Positions 47,335 through 56,190 of a stretch of DNA of 64,000 nt are shown piece by piece. The stretch's first letter is position 1. Every line of letters begins with the position of its first letter. The position numbers and the translations under genes are program-made. The stretch is from JBDRKE01 sp043814315 (lineage in GTDB: Bacteria > Omnitrophota > Gorgyraeia > Gygaellales > Profunditerraquicolaceae), in NCBI GenBank assembly GCA_043814315.1, contig JBDRKE010000010.1, positions 1 through 64,000 of the forward strand, in the 5' to 3' direction. Under the pieces are notes generated by a model. The model saw only the letters and a list, made by a program, of their open reading frames with translations, did not search any database and had not been told where the DNA came from.

Positions 47335-47520
47335 GAGAAATCCCAATTTCCAAATCCCAAATCCCAAATCCCAATGTCCGAAACTTGCCATCTCAAGATC
47401 GGGTCTTGGAATTGGGGTCTTGGAATTGCTTGGTGCAAAACAAGTTACAAGACCCGATCTTGAGCAGAATTGGAATTTGCCTGCCTGCCGCCAGGCAGGG
47501 TGCTTGGAGCTTGGAATTTA
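47335..47520. repeat. Composite repeat: AAATCCC arms, GGGTCTTG palindrome copy B, GC palindrome
   Basis: CCCAATTTCCAAATCCC...CCGAAACTTGCCAT leads into CTCAAGATCGGGTCTTG (from 47393). A short duplication, a loop starting GAATTGCTTGG and ending AAGTTA, and CAAGACCCGATCTTGAG (to 47464) follow. TTTGCCTGCCTGCC...AGGCAGGG (47476-47500) and a GGAATTTA end complete it. The ORF that runs through it is repeat only. Confidence 0.8.
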
Positions 47521-47539
47521 ATCAATATTCGACTTTAAA

Positions 47540-48754
47540 ATGGCTATATTTAAATACACCGCCGTTGATTATGTGGGCCGAAAGGTGCATGGCCGCATCA
47601 AGGCCAAAGACAGGGCCAGCGTCGTTAGCACGTTAAGAAAAGGCCAGCTTTACATTATCTCCATTGTCGAGATAGATGAGAAAAAGGCATGGCTCTTCGC
47701 ACAAAAGAGAATGGTCAGGCCTGAGGAGCTCATGGTTTTTTCCCGGCAGTTATCAGCTTTGGTTAAAGCTGGAATCCCCTTGGTCAAAAGCCTGAATACC
47801 CTTTTTAATCAGGTAGAAAATCGCCATTTCAAAGAAATCATTTCGACGATCTTCACCGATATCGAAGCCGGCAAGAGCTTATCGGATGCCTTGAGTTCGC
47901 ATCCTGAAACCTTCCCTCCTTTATATATCAACTTGATCAGGGCAGGGGAGGTCAGCGGTGCCCTGGAAGTCATTCTCGAGCGTCTCTCCAGTTATCTGGA
48001 AGGGGCCACGAAACTCAACCGCAAGGTAAAATCCGCTTTCATTTATCCGGCCGTTGTCTTGGCCTTTGCTTTTTTAATCACCGCCCTGATTCTTCTTAAA
48101 GTGATACCGAGTTTTAAAAATATCTACGATCAGATGGGTGCCCGATTGCCTATTCCGACACAGGTCGCGATTAAATTCAGCGATTGGACAAAACAGTATT
48201 TTCTGGTGTTCCTGGTTGCCACGCCCTTGCTCTTTTTTCTCTTTAAGTTCCTCATGCACCAACCCGCCTTTCGTCTGAAATGGGATAAATTCAAGCTTAA
48301 TATGCCCGTGTTCGGGTTGCTCTTACGTAAAGTCATTATTGCGCGCTTTGCCCGGACCCTGGCCACACTTTTAAGGAGCGGGGTGCCTATTTTTTCGGCT
48401 CTGGATACCGCCAGTAAAACTTCAGGGAACAGGGTGGTGGAGATGACCTTGGAGCAGGTCAGGATGCAGGTTAGCAAAGGTGAAAAAATCGCCGATTCCC
48501 TTACGCAATCCAACGTTTTTCCTCCGCTTGTCGTCAATCTCATTGCCGTGGGTGAAGAGACAGGGGAACTCCCCGGGATGCTGGAAAGGGTGGCTTTATT
48601 TTATGAGGATGAGGTGGATAGCTCCGTATCGGGCCTGACGTCCTTAATTGAACCATTTATCATCATTTTTTTAGGGGTGGTTATCGGTGGGATAGTCCTG
48701 GCGATGTTTCTGCCTATTCTGCAATTGACCAGACTGGTAGGTGGGGCAAGATAA
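47540..48754 (+). CDS. Type II secretion / type IV pilus inner-membrane protein GspF/PilC
   Basis: 404 aa, the standard length of the polytopic platform protein. Three main membrane segments are seen: KSAFIYPAVVLAFAFLITAL, FLVFLVATPLLFFLF and the C-terminal FIIIFLGVVIGGIVLAMFLP. The two GspF repeats appear as FSRQLSALVKAGIPLVKSL/GEVSGALEVILERLS and FARTLATLLRSGVPIFSAL/GEETGELPGMLERVA. It follows both ATPases and faces the reverse-strand pseudopilin genes. Confidence 0.94.
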   Translation: MAIFKYTAVDYVGRKVHGRIKAKDRASVVSTLRKGQLYIISIVEIDEKKAWLFAQKRMVRPEELMVFSRQLSALVKAGIPLVKSLNTLFNQVENRHFKEIISTIFTDIEAGKSLSDALSSHPETFPPLYINLIRAGEVSGALEVILERLSSYLEGATKLNRKVKSAFIYPAVVLAFAFLITALILLKVIPSFKNIYDQMGARLPIPTQVAIKFSDWTKQYFLVFLVATPLLFFLFKFLMHQPAFRLKWDKFKLNMPVFGLLLRKVIIARFARTLATLLRSGVPIFSALDTASKTSGNRVVEMTLEQVRMQVSKGEKIADSLTQSNVFPPLVVNLIAVGEETGELPGMLERVALFYEDEVDSSVSGLTSLIEPFIIIFLGVVIGGIVLAMFLPILQLTRLVGGAR

Positions 48755-48763
48755 GGAAGCGAC

Positions 48764-51595
48764 TTATGAGCCCTGGGTTTGGCTGTTGAAATAGCTCTGT
48801 GTGATAAATCTCCAGATAGAATTGCCGGTTACGCCTAATGTCGCTGCGTAATTGCTTTGCAGGGGCACGGCACTGCTGAGTTTACTGTCATAGACCAAAT
48901 ACCGGTCAGGGGATGAGCCTCCTAAGCGAGCGCCGTTCGATTGAATATAGGAGGAACTCGGCGCTAAGCGGCCCCTATAATTCCAGGTGGCCTCTGCAGC
49001 ATCTAAGGCTGCCATGTAATCCGCATACTCCGGATGGTCATCGTCAATAGCATATAAGTCTAAGATAGTGCCGGTAATATACTTATTGGCCTGCTTTTCT
49101 TGATCACTCGCGTTAATATAATACCAGTTTTCCAACGAATCGTTGAGAGGGTAAGAAGTGATAAACAGAGAGGTGTAGTGGTATTCTGTTTTGTCATTAT
49201 CGGTGTCTTTATCCGTCAGGTCAGCCACTCGATTGACAGGTTTTATCTTTTTGGCATGCTGGCTTTGCTTCTCGTCCACTGTTTGTGTTATCCAGGTCTG
49301 GACATCGCTGGGAAGGTAACTTTCATTGCCCCGCAGCCACTTTCCGTTCCCTAAGGCAGGGTTCCCCTCTTTCATAAGAAACACAACTTTACCGCTAGAC
49401 GTATCCGCCTTCACATAGACATAAGGGTAATCTGTATAGACGGCAAAATCAGCCAGGCGAGAATCATCAAAGTTATCGGAGAGCGTGTAAACAACCTTTT
49501 GAGTCGCAATATTGGATATTTTCCAATTGGCATCATTTTCTTCAGGGGAAGCCTTGGAATCATAATTATAGTCTCCTTTTAAATAGACGCTTTCTTCCGA
49601 GATCACCGTAAATACGGCTTTTCCTCCGCTAGAATTCTGGCCAGGCAAGGTTTCTGCATTGGAAAAACGTATGGGGAATTTCGTGTAAAGGATGCCATTG
49701 GAGGGCGCATTGCCTTGTTTATTCATTTCCCCGATATCGATATCGATGACTGTGATGGGTTGGCTGGTCTGCCAGTTGTAAAAGGTAACTTTTTTGGCGA
49801 TCTCCTGTTTGGAGGCGTTCAAATTTTGTATGACCGCATCCACGTTATCCTCATCTATATAAATCCCCTGCGCCTGAGCGCTCACTTTGTACATGCTGTC
49901 CTTTGAGCCGTCGTCAAATAAACTTTTTGAATAGTCTTCGCTGACCTCACTTCCCAAGAACACCTCTTTTCTCTGTGTATTCGGCAGGATAACCCCGCTC
50001 ATGTAATCCCTGGCTAAGAGAGACGCGTATTGCGCAAAACCCTCCAGCTGCCTGGTAGCATCAAAGGCGCGTATCTGCCGATAGGGATTCTCAGGGTCAT
50101 TGGCATCTTCTCCGTAAGTATAATTGGAGAAAAACTCCGGATTGTGGTCATAGTCTTTTGGGACGATATGGTCATAATAGGGTGCGCCATTATAGATATA
50201 ATCCTGGGCTTTTACATATTGGGCGCCAGGATTATTATAGCAGGTATCATTCGTACAGGTTGCGCCATCAAGTTGTTTAAGATACCTCCAGCCGGTTGAG
50301 GTGTAGCTAGGGTCATCGGGTTTGGGTGCGTATTGGCAGCCGGCGCTGCTTCCAGCGCATTCTTGCGTCGTATAAAAAGTAACCGGCGTCTCCGTGCTGT
50401 AAGCATTAGCGTATTTTTGCCAAGGATATGTCTGGGGTAGGGCACCGGGCAGTTCATACCAGGTATTTTCATTAAGATTACCCCAGCTATCTTGATAAGG
50501 TTGGAAATAGACATTCCCGTATAAATAATCTCTTGCGCCTAATCTTTCCGTTATGCTCAGGCTTCCGCCGGCAAGATCCGATAAATAGAATCTTACCACG
50601 TTAGCCTGCTGGTCCACAGGGGGTTGTCTACTCTGGTAATTTCCATCTTTTTTCAAATAATAATTTCCCGAGGTCGGGTAGGACGTTTCATAATACTGGT
50701 TGCCGTAAAAAAAGTTTTCTTCACCCCTGGCAATGGCGGGTACGTTATTTCCCCAACCGCCTCCCACCCAGCTGCCGTAGGATTTCCAGGCCGGATAATA
50801 GTAGGGCGTGCACACTCCGCTTACACAGACATTTTGCCGCGCCCAGTACTTAAAAGGCCCTGGCGTAACGGAGGTGTTATCAGTCGTATAATAGTGATTG
50901 GATTCTAAGGAAGGGGCAGGGGCCATTCCGTCCACAGCGCCGTCTAGACTGTCAATATAATGCGGAGCCGGATAAAGGTTGGATTGCGCATATTTGATGG
51001 TTCCGCTGGTCGACAACTGCATGATTTGGCCAAGGCGGACGTAATTGCCCTTAAAGGTGACATCTCCGTTAATATGTATCTTTCCGCCATTGCAGGGAAT
51101 AAGGCTATCATAGCCGGAGAGCGGAAAGTTGGTGTTTGAATTCTTAAACATCACGTATTGATAAAGGGGAGAATTGGGATGATAGATGAATTCTGAATAT
51201 TGCGAGTTCTGCGGATTGTCCTCTGCGCCTTTAAAGGCATGCATATACATATTGATAGTTCCCGAGTATGTGACGTAAGCGCGGAAATTAAATCCGGGCA
51301 ATCTGTAAAAATGGTCGGAAGAAGAGATGCCGGCTCCCTTGAGGCGGCAAACCGTGTTGGAAACGGTATTCCAGCTCATCGGCGGAAGGGCATGGAGCTC
51401 TTCCCATAAACAGGCGGTTTTTGCCGCCTCCAGATCGTACGACGTCTGCATGTCACTGGCAAAACGCCTTTGCAGGAGGCTGTTGTTTATATAATAATTC
51501 CAGGAGACCTCGGCAAAAACAACCAGAAAGACGAGCATGAGAAGAGTGATAATAATGGCTATGCCTTTATTGTTGGTTTTTCTTGTTTTTTTCAT
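48764..51595 (-). CDS. Very large pseudopilin-like protein, 943 aa
   Basis: The N-terminus is basic, then NKGIAIIITLLMLVFLVVFAEV, a single prepilin-like helix (visible as GIAIIITLLMLVFLVVF), preceded by KG as in class III signals, so a prepilin peptidase may process it. The helix is followed by about 900 residues of Asn/Tyr/Ser-rich, beta-looking sequence with scattered Cys. Ordinary GspK/PilX minor pseudopilins are 150-350 aa. Its place after two small pseudopilin genes on the same strand suggests a large minor pilin, perhaps a tip adhesin. I recognise no ligand domain. AGGAG lies 9 bases before the ATG (complement 51593-51595). Confidence 0.65.
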   Translation of the reverse strand: MKKTRKTNNKGIAIIITLLMLVFLVVFAEVSWNYYINNSLLQRRFASDMQTSYDLEAAKTACLWEELHALPPMSWNTVSNTVCRLKGAGISSSDHFYRLPGFNFRAYVTYSGTINMYMHAFKGAEDNPQNSQYSEFIYHPNSPLYQYVMFKNSNTNFPLSGYDSLIPCNGGKIHINGDVTFKGNYVRLGQIMQLSTSGTIKYAQSNLYPAPHYIDSLDGAVDGMAPAPSLESNHYYTTDNTSVTPGPFKYWARQNVCVSGVCTPYYYPAWKSYGSWVGGGWGNNVPAIARGEENFFYGNQYYETSYPTSGNYYLKKDGNYQSRQPPVDQQANVVRFYLSDLAGGSLSITERLGARDYLYGNVYFQPYQDSWGNLNENTWYELPGALPQTYPWQKYANAYSTETPVTFYTTQECAGSSAGCQYAPKPDDPSYTSTGWRYLKQLDGATCTNDTCYNNPGAQYVKAQDYIYNGAPYYDHIVPKDYDHNPEFFSNYTYGEDANDPENPYRQIRAFDATRQLEGFAQYASLLARDYMSGVILPNTQRKEVFLGSEVSEDYSKSLFDDGSKDSMYKVSAQAQGIYIDEDNVDAVIQNLNASKQEIAKKVTFYNWQTSQPITVIDIDIGEMNKQGNAPSNGILYTKFPIRFSNAETLPGQNSSGGKAVFTVISEESVYLKGDYNYDSKASPEENDANWKISNIATQKVVYTLSDNFDDSRLADFAVYTDYPYVYVKADTSSGKVVFLMKEGNPALGNGKWLRGNESYLPSDVQTWITQTVDEKQSQHAKKIKPVNRVADLTDKDTDNDKTEYHYTSLFITSYPLNDSLENWYYINASDQEKQANKYITGTILDLYAIDDDHPEYADYMAALDAAEATWNYRGRLAPSSSYIQSNGARLGGSSPDRYLVYDSKLSSAVPLQSNYAATLGVTGNSIWRFITQSYFNSQTQGS

Positions 51596-51675
51596 AGATT
51601 CTGTCTCCTAAAAAAGTGTAGCATATGAAAATAGCAAATTCAAGCCTATTTTACCTTATGAAAATCAATAAGTTA

Positions 51676-51737
51676 GATCAAGATCGGGTCTTGAAATCGA
51701 TTGGTAAGTAATGAGTTACAAGACCCGATCTTGATGC
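51676..51737. repeat. GGGTCTTG palindromic repeat, copy C
   Basis: ATCAAGATCGGGTCTTG and CAAGACCCGATCTTGAT are perfect arms around a loop that starts AAATCGATTGGT and ends GAGTTA. It lies between two reverse-strand pseudopilin genes. Confidence 0.8.
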
Positions 51738-51773
51738 ATGTTGAGAGAAAGGAAAAGAAGGCGAGGAAAATGA

Positions 51774-52349
51774 CTAGTTACGAGGGGTGATCTTAATAGT
51801 GGTATTATAAGTGATATTTTCAGGCAAGGATATGCCTTCATAACTGCCGATGGAAAAATTAAATGATAATTCGTATTGAGTAGGAGTCGGGTGTGTGACT
51901 GTAAAATTGGAAAGGTTCCGTGCAATCACGCTTGTGGCTCCAGTAGGATTTCCCGCTACATCAACAATCTGTCTTTCCAGCTGGGTGCCGTTTCGGGCAT
52001 AAGAGATGTAGTTGGTAAATGATTGGTCAGCGCCAAAGGAGATTTCTCCTCCTATTTGGATGATTAATTGGCCGTTGGCATCTACAAGAGGAGTCTGAAA
52101 TCTTATGGATCCGGCATCCCAATAAATATTTGTCGATTTAGCCTCCAGGAGTTCGCGCATGGTTTTTGAAATAGCCAGCCTTGCCTGAGAATTGATATAG
52201 ATGGCGGCTCCAGCGACAGAATTGGAGGTGCGGCTTGAGACAGTCGAGATTATTACCAGGTAGGTGATTATCGTAAAGACCGCCAAAGCCACCAGAAGCT
52301 CCATCAGGGTGATAGCCGTAGAACCTAACGCTCGGTGTTTCGGTCTCAT
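51774..52349 (-). CDS. Type II secretion/type IV pilus pseudopilin (GspJ/PilW-like)
   Basis: 191 aa. It starts MRPKHRALGSTAITLMELLVALAVF: the prepilin cleavage-methylation motif is G/STAITLMELLVALAVF, with E at +5 inside the hydrophobic helix. The rest is beta-rich and SRTSNS-containing, consistent with GspJ. The start is 16 bases downstream of the next pseudopilin's stop, so the reverse-strand genes form one operon. Confidence 0.82.
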   Translation of the reverse strand: MRPKHRALGSTAITLMELLVALAVFTIITYLVIISTVSSRTSNSVAGAAIYINSQARLAISKTMRELLEAKSTNIYWDAGSIRFQTPLVDANGQLIIQIGGEISFGADQSFTNYISYARNGTQLERQIVDVAGNPTGATSVIARNLSNFTVTHPTPTQYELSFNFSIGSYEGISLPENITYNTTIKITPRN

Positions 52350-52365
52350 AATATTTCTTTGGCTT

Positions 52366-52872
52366 CTAATGCCGCATAATCAAAGTGGATAACTGCGTCT
52401 CAGAGTTTATTTTTCCGTCACTATTAGTATCTTCTTGGGAATCCAATGCCCCATTCAGATTCCGGTCCTCTCCTATAATGGTGTTACCTGACTTATAACA
52501 GACGACCACCTCGACCTTCACTAGGTCCGAAAGGACGTTATCATCCGCATCGCGCATCCTTTCCACATAATAAACCCCTGATATATCTTCACCCTCCGGT
52601 ACTATTTCGCTCTCTTCCGGGAACGAATTGCGCCTTGGATTTTCTTCGCCCGGGATATAGGCAGCCGGAAGGAGGAAGTTAAGAAAATCAGAATTCTTGA
52701 GGTATTCCATTCCATTCTGGCATATTTCCCAGGACTTGAGGCTTTGCGTATCCTGGGCGATACCCCAAAAGATTCCGGGATAAAGGGAGGCCAAGGCTCC
52801 CACGGCCACGACCATAATAAAAATAGCGACGAGCACCTCCAAAAGACTTAATCCTCCCTGATTTCTCTTCAT
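52366..52872 (-). CDS. Pseudopilin (GspI/PilV-like)
   Basis: 168 aa. Opening MKRNQGGLSLLEVLVAIFIMVV is a class III prepilin signal (GG then LSLLEVLVAIF). The later part contains DRNLNGALDSQEDTNSDGKI, an Asp/Asn-rich segment that resembles a calcium-binding loop (DxNxNG...DSQEDTNSDGK). It is the first gene of the three pseudopilin genes on this strand. Confidence 0.82.
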   Translation of the reverse strand: MKRNQGGLSLLEVLVAIFIMVVAVGALASLYPGIFWGIAQDTQSLKSWEICQNGMEYLKNSDFLNFLLPAAYIPGEENPRRNSFPEESEIVPEGEDISGVYYVERMRDADDNVLSDLVKVEVVVCYKSGNTIIGEDRNLNGALDSQEDTNSDGKINSETQLSTLIMRH

Positions 52873-52919
52873 AAGGACCTCACTTGTAGTGTATCATATC
52901 TGTGTCATAAATCAACCGT

Positions 52920-52985
52920 GGTACTGAGCACTTCGCTTTCGCTCAGTGTCCTTCGGCGAAGTGTCCTAAGCCTGCCGAAGGAAGC
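52920..52985. repeat. CTTCGGCGAAG palindromic repeat
   Basis: TACTGAGCACTTCGCTTTCGCTCAGT is followed by GTCCTTCGGCGAAGTGTCC and CCTGCCGAAGG. Arms of 6-10 bases (ACTGAGC/GCTCAGT; CTTCGGC and GCCGAAG) form nested hairpins. It resembles dispersed repeats known from many genomes. Confidence 0.55.
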
Positions 52986-53016
52986 AGCGTTCACCCTTTC
53001 CCCCTTCATGCAGGTC

Positions 53017-54129
53017 TTAAGGATTGAATTCTTCGAAGATCAATCGTTCATTTTTGGCGTCAATCTTGACCACGAAATTTTCCAAAAAACTCATGCCTAA
53101 TAAACCCTCTATTTCCTGGGGTTCGCTGCTTTCCAAGACAGCGGCTCTAACGTTTTTGACTTCAGTATCCCCCACTCTTACGCTCTTCAAGGTAACAGGA
53201 TACGTAGGTATCTTTTTGCCATCCGCCAGTGTCAGAAAAAGGGAGGGGTTTTGGCGCGAAGTGTCGAGTCCGATTTGATCGGCGATATCTCTGGATAGCA
53301 CCACGAGACTGGCCCCTGTGTCGACCATGAGTCGCGTCTTGAAATGGCCGTTCAGTAAGACCTCTACGACGATATTCAGGCCCAGCCGCTGGAAGCCCAC
53401 CGGATATTTTGTAAAATCGCTCTCAAAGATGTCCAGTTCTTTTGCAACACCCTTAAAGAAATACGCATCTTTGCCGCTCGCCTCCCCAGAAGGGGCGTTA
53501 AACTTTTTAGAGAACCTGTTTCTGAACAAACCCATTTCTCGGATAAAATCCGAGATGTTTTTATCAAGAAGCTTCATCTTCTTTTTCTGCTGTAGGACGT
53601 TATATTCAGACAGTTTTATCTTTGCCATCATGGAATTGAATTCATTGACGAGGGCGTTGTATTTTTCCAGATTATCTTTTGGTTTTAGGCCGCCAAGCTG
53701 ATCGCTGACTAGGGCTAAACGGCTGTTGAGTTCAAGCAGGTTCTTTTCCAACTGCTGTGATTCCTTTAGGATCTTATCCTTTTCTTTTTTGCTTTGTAAC
53801 GCCTGGCCCCTCAAGTTTTTGAGATTCTCAAAATCAGCGGCCAGGTCCAAAAGGCTCTTCGGGATGAATTGCGGCTGGGAAAAATATCTGGTATTCCAGC
53901 TTTCAACTAAACGTTCCTGTTCTTGGGGATCATACCTGCGGATGGAGGCGATATTCTTTTTTTTAAGGGCGATCTTGCCGTATCCCAAATGGAGGCTCAC
54001 CCTGTCTTTATCCTCTTTTTCTATGATCCCTTCGATGCTTTCACCATTTTTCAAATAGACCATATCGCCGAAGGCCGTGCTTGAAAAGAGGCCAAAGAAT
54101 AACACCATGGATAACAACCAGAGAGGCAT
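53017..54129 (-). CDS. Retropepsin-like aspartic protease, periplasmic
   Basis: 370 aa from ATG at complement 54127-54129, where AAAGGA precedes it and a signal peptide follows (PLWLLSMVLFFGLFSSTAFG). The upstream extension in the same frame (to 54219) is not supported. N-terminal SH3-like part (MVYLKNGESIEGIIEKED), then a long coiled coil (about 100-200, KKEKDKILKESQQLEKNLLELN). Last is a clan AA single-domain aspartic protease with catalytic MVDTGASLVVLS, then the second conserved block GLLGMSFL. Such proteases usually act as dimers. The substrate is unknown; it sits beside the pilin genes. Confidence 0.82.
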   Translation of the reverse strand: MPLWLLSMVLFFGLFSSTAFGDMVYLKNGESIEGIIEKEDKDRVSLHLGYGKIALKKKNIASIRRYDPQEQERLVESWNTRYFSQPQFIPKSLLDLAADFENLKNLRGQALQSKKEKDKILKESQQLEKNLLELNSRLALVSDQLGGLKPKDNLEKYNALVNEFNSMMAKIKLSEYNVLQQKKKMKLLDKNISDFIREMGLFRNRFSKKFNAPSGEASGKDAYFFKGVAKELDIFESDFTKYPVGFQRLGLNIVVEVLLNGHFKTRLMVDTGASLVVLSRDIADQIGLDTSRQNPSLFLTLADGKKIPTYPVTLKSVRVGDTEVKNVRAAVLESSEPQEIEGLLGMSFLENFVVKIDAKNERLIFEEFNP

Positions 54130-54192
54130 CGATTTTCCTTTTACAACAATTATAGCGTCAAGGGAATCAAAAGTCAATTTCAAAGATTTCTC

Positions 54193-54220
54193 TTGACAAA
54201 AGAGCGAGTCATAGTACAAT
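54193..54220 (+). promoter_or_regulatory. Sigma70-type promoter of the pilus operon
   Basis: TTGACA (54193-54198), a 16-bp spacer and TACAAT (54215-54220). Downstream, TTGGTATACC...GGTAC/TACCAA (about 54239-54286) is an imperfect inverted repeat that could be an operator for the HTH protein that starts the operon. Confidence 0.6.
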
Positions 54221-54303
54221 TAATGCGACATTGGGCGTATTTGGTATACCTAATACATACTATTATTGTTTAGTACCAATTTGTTTAGATTTGGCATGCT
54301 AGG

Positions 54304-54528
54304 ATGATAAAGCAGATGAACAAAAAGTATTATTCGACCAGAGAGGTATTAAAAAAGGTAGGAATATCCCGGAATACGATTTTCCTGTGGTTTAAGTACC
54401 GCAAGGTCCCGGAAGTCCAGCGCGACCGCAACGGCCACAGGATCTTTACGGAGAAGGATATCCAGTTGATTCTGAATTATAAGAATAAAACCATACCGCC
54501 CAAGGAGATTCGCATTGGCAAGGGTTAA
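54304..54528 (+). CDS. MerR-type helix-turn-helix protein
   Basis: 74 aa: a single DNA-binding domain, YYSTREVLKKVGISRNTIFLWFKYRKVPEVQRDRNGHRIF, seen as STREVLKKVGISRNTIFLW and RDRNGHRIF, with no effector domain. It is the first gene of a pilus operon and overlaps the start of pilN by 14 bases. It is a likely local regulator of the operon, though it could also act elsewhere. Confidence 0.85.
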   Translation: MIKQMNKKYYSTREVLKKVGISRNTIFLWFKYRKVPEVQRDRNGHRIFTEKDIQLILNYKNKTIPPKEIRIGKG

Positions 54529-55147
54529 TCTTTTAAAAGCCGAGATAGGCGGGGTGAGCAGGGCCCTGACGCCTAAGTTTTCTCTGGGGAGAGCGCCGAA
54601 GTTTTTATGGATGCTCAGCGGAATTAGTTTTTTGGTTAGCCTCTTGATTGTGGCCCATACGCTGTATCAGAAGAACAATCTAAAATTCATAAGCTCGGAA
54701 TATAACGAAGCGGAGAAGCTTAAAAAGGAAATCGGGGTCTTATATCAGGAAAAGGACGAGTTGAACAAAGAAGGTGAGCTTTTGGCTGCTTATTTAAAAA
54801 GGGACGTGATCTGGTCCGAGAAAATAGACCAGATACGCCGTTTTATTCCTCGGGAAGTTTGGCTCAGGAAGTTGTCCCTCGAACAGAGAGTGAGCAGAGG
54901 CAAAGAAAAGGAACGCTTTTTATATCTGAGCTGCGCTTTGGTACCTAAGCCAGGCACCACTTTTATCGCCACCCTTAGTCTTTTTATGAACCAGTTTAAG
55001 GAAAATCAGGATTTTCTTGTGGGTTTTGATAATCCTGTTTTGTCTGATGTCAAGTCAGAGAAGAAGGATAACACCGAGATCATGACCTTTGTTGTCGAAA
55101 TTCCTTTAAGAAAGGCAGGCTCAAGGTTCAATGAAAATAATGAATAG
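54515..55147 (+). CDS. Type IV pilus PilN-like protein
   Basis: 210 aa with a TTG start after AAGGAG. VNLLKAE at the start is the PilN binding motif for PilM (usual INLLP). One membrane helix (about residues 30-50), then a coiled coil (YNEAEKLKKEIGVLYQEKDELNKE) and a ferredoxin-like end with IPREVWLRKLSLE. It overlaps the HTH gene before it and the PilO gene after it, so translation is coupled. Confidence 0.85.
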   Translation: MARVNLLKAEIGGVSRALTPKFSLGRAPKFLWMLSGISFLVSLLIVAHTLYQKNNLKFISSEYNEAEKLKKEIGVLYQEKDELNKEGELLAAYLKRDVIWSEKIDQIRRFIPREVWLRKLSLEQRVSRGKEKERFLYLSCALVPKPGTTFIATLSLFMNQFKENQDFLVGFDNPVLSDVKSEKKDNTEIMTFVVEIPLRKAGSRFNENNE

Positions 55148-55718
55148 TATAAAAAGCCTGCCCGCTCTTTCTGCTTTTGTGCCGATTTTAATTTTTCCGG
55201 TCGTGGTTTATTTTCTTTTACTGCCTGCCTTCAAGGATAATATTTCACACAGGCTGCAGATAAAGAATAGAAAAATAGATTTGGGAGTTGCCCAGGCGCC
55301 GATTAAAGAATCCGGAGTCTTAAAAGAGGATATCAAAGGAAAAAAGGCCCAGCTGACAGAGATGGAAACGAGGCTTTTCTGGAAAAGGGATATCAGTAAA
55401 TTCTTAACCGAATTGACTCGTCTGGCCGCAGATTTAGAGATTGAATTTATCTCTTTGAAACCGGAACCCCTTACCGTGGATCAAGAAAGTAGAAGCCTTG
55501 ATAAAAAAGAACCCAAGGAGTTAAAAAAAATGGCGTCCGTGCCTATTTCCGTTGCGTTCAAAAGTAACTATAATGACATCATAAATTTTTTAAAAAGAAT
55601 AGAGGAAGGAGAAAGATTCATAAGGGTTGATTCCTTAAGCATTGAATCGGAATCGGGCGATATGCGTAAGCATGTGACCAAGATGGGATTGAGTATTTTT
55701 GTTGAGGCAGGGGGATAG
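55131..55718 (+). CDS. Type IV pilus PilO-like protein
   Basis: 195 aa. Short cytoplasmic N-terminus, one helix (LSAFVPILIFPVVVYFLLL), a coiled coil, then a ferredoxin-like fold with FLTELTRLAADLEIEFISL and YNDIINFLKRIEEGERFIRVDSLSIE, the pattern of PilO. It links the inner-membrane platform with PilP. It overlaps the next gene by 20 bases. Confidence 0.83.
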   Translation: MKIMNSIKSLPALSAFVPILIFPVVVYFLLLPAFKDNISHRLQIKNRKIDLGVAQAPIKESGVLKEDIKGKKAQLTEMETRLFWKRDISKFLTELTRLAADLEIEFISLKPEPLTVDQESRSLDKKEPKELKKMASVPISVAFKSNYNDIINFLKRIEEGERFIRVDSLSIESESGDMRKHVTKMGLSIFVEAGG

Positions 55719-56190
55719 AATTAAACGTATTATTCTTTTTATTGCGGTTTTGGTACTATTGTTAATGCATGGAAGCCTTGGGGCTAACGAGCGGGATCCT
55801 TTTGTTTCCCCCATGGAGCTAGAGAAGCAGAAGGCCAAGAAACAAATCAGTCTTCGGATGGATTTATCCGAATTTGTGTTAAATGGGATTCTCTGGAACG
55901 AAAAAGTCGGGGTCGCTATTATCAACGATGAAATTTTTTCCGTAGGGGATGAATGCAAAGGACTGGAGGTCGAAGCTATCGAGAGGAACAGCGTCACGTT
56001 AACGGATGGGACGGATTCTTTAAAGCTGGCGGTAGTCGATGAACTTCCTGTTTTCCAAAAGACCTCTTCCATGGAAACCGGCTCCAAGAAGAACGTGAGG
56101 AAAGAAGGCGCCGGACCATGGGAAGAGATGGTAGAGCAGGAGTTAATGCCTCCTCAAGAAGTCGGAGGTTATCCGGAACATGGTTTATAA
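55699..56190 (+). CDS. PilP-like pilot/alignment protein
   Basis: 163 aa with a TTG start. Signal-like helix near the N-terminus (IKRIILFIAVLVLLLMHG), then RDPFVSPMELEKQ, the usual PilP/GspC block, and a small beta domain (FVLNGILWNEKVGVAIINDEIFSVGDECKG). Its C-terminus is charged and may bind the secretin. The short overlap with PilO and PilQ genes supports the operon. Confidence 0.78.
   Translation: MLRQGDRIKRIILFIAVLVLLLMHGSLGANERDPFVSPMELEKQKAKKQISLRMDLSEFVLNGILWNEKVGVAIINDEIFSVGDECKGLEVEAIERNSVTLTDGTDSLKLAVVDELPVFQKTSSMETGSKKNVRKEGAGPWEEMVEQELMPPQEVGGYPEHGL

Noticed and set aside
47333..47636. Overlapping ORFs in the 47335-47520 repeat
   Set aside because: They consist of repeat sequence read in two frames, without a ribosome-binding site.
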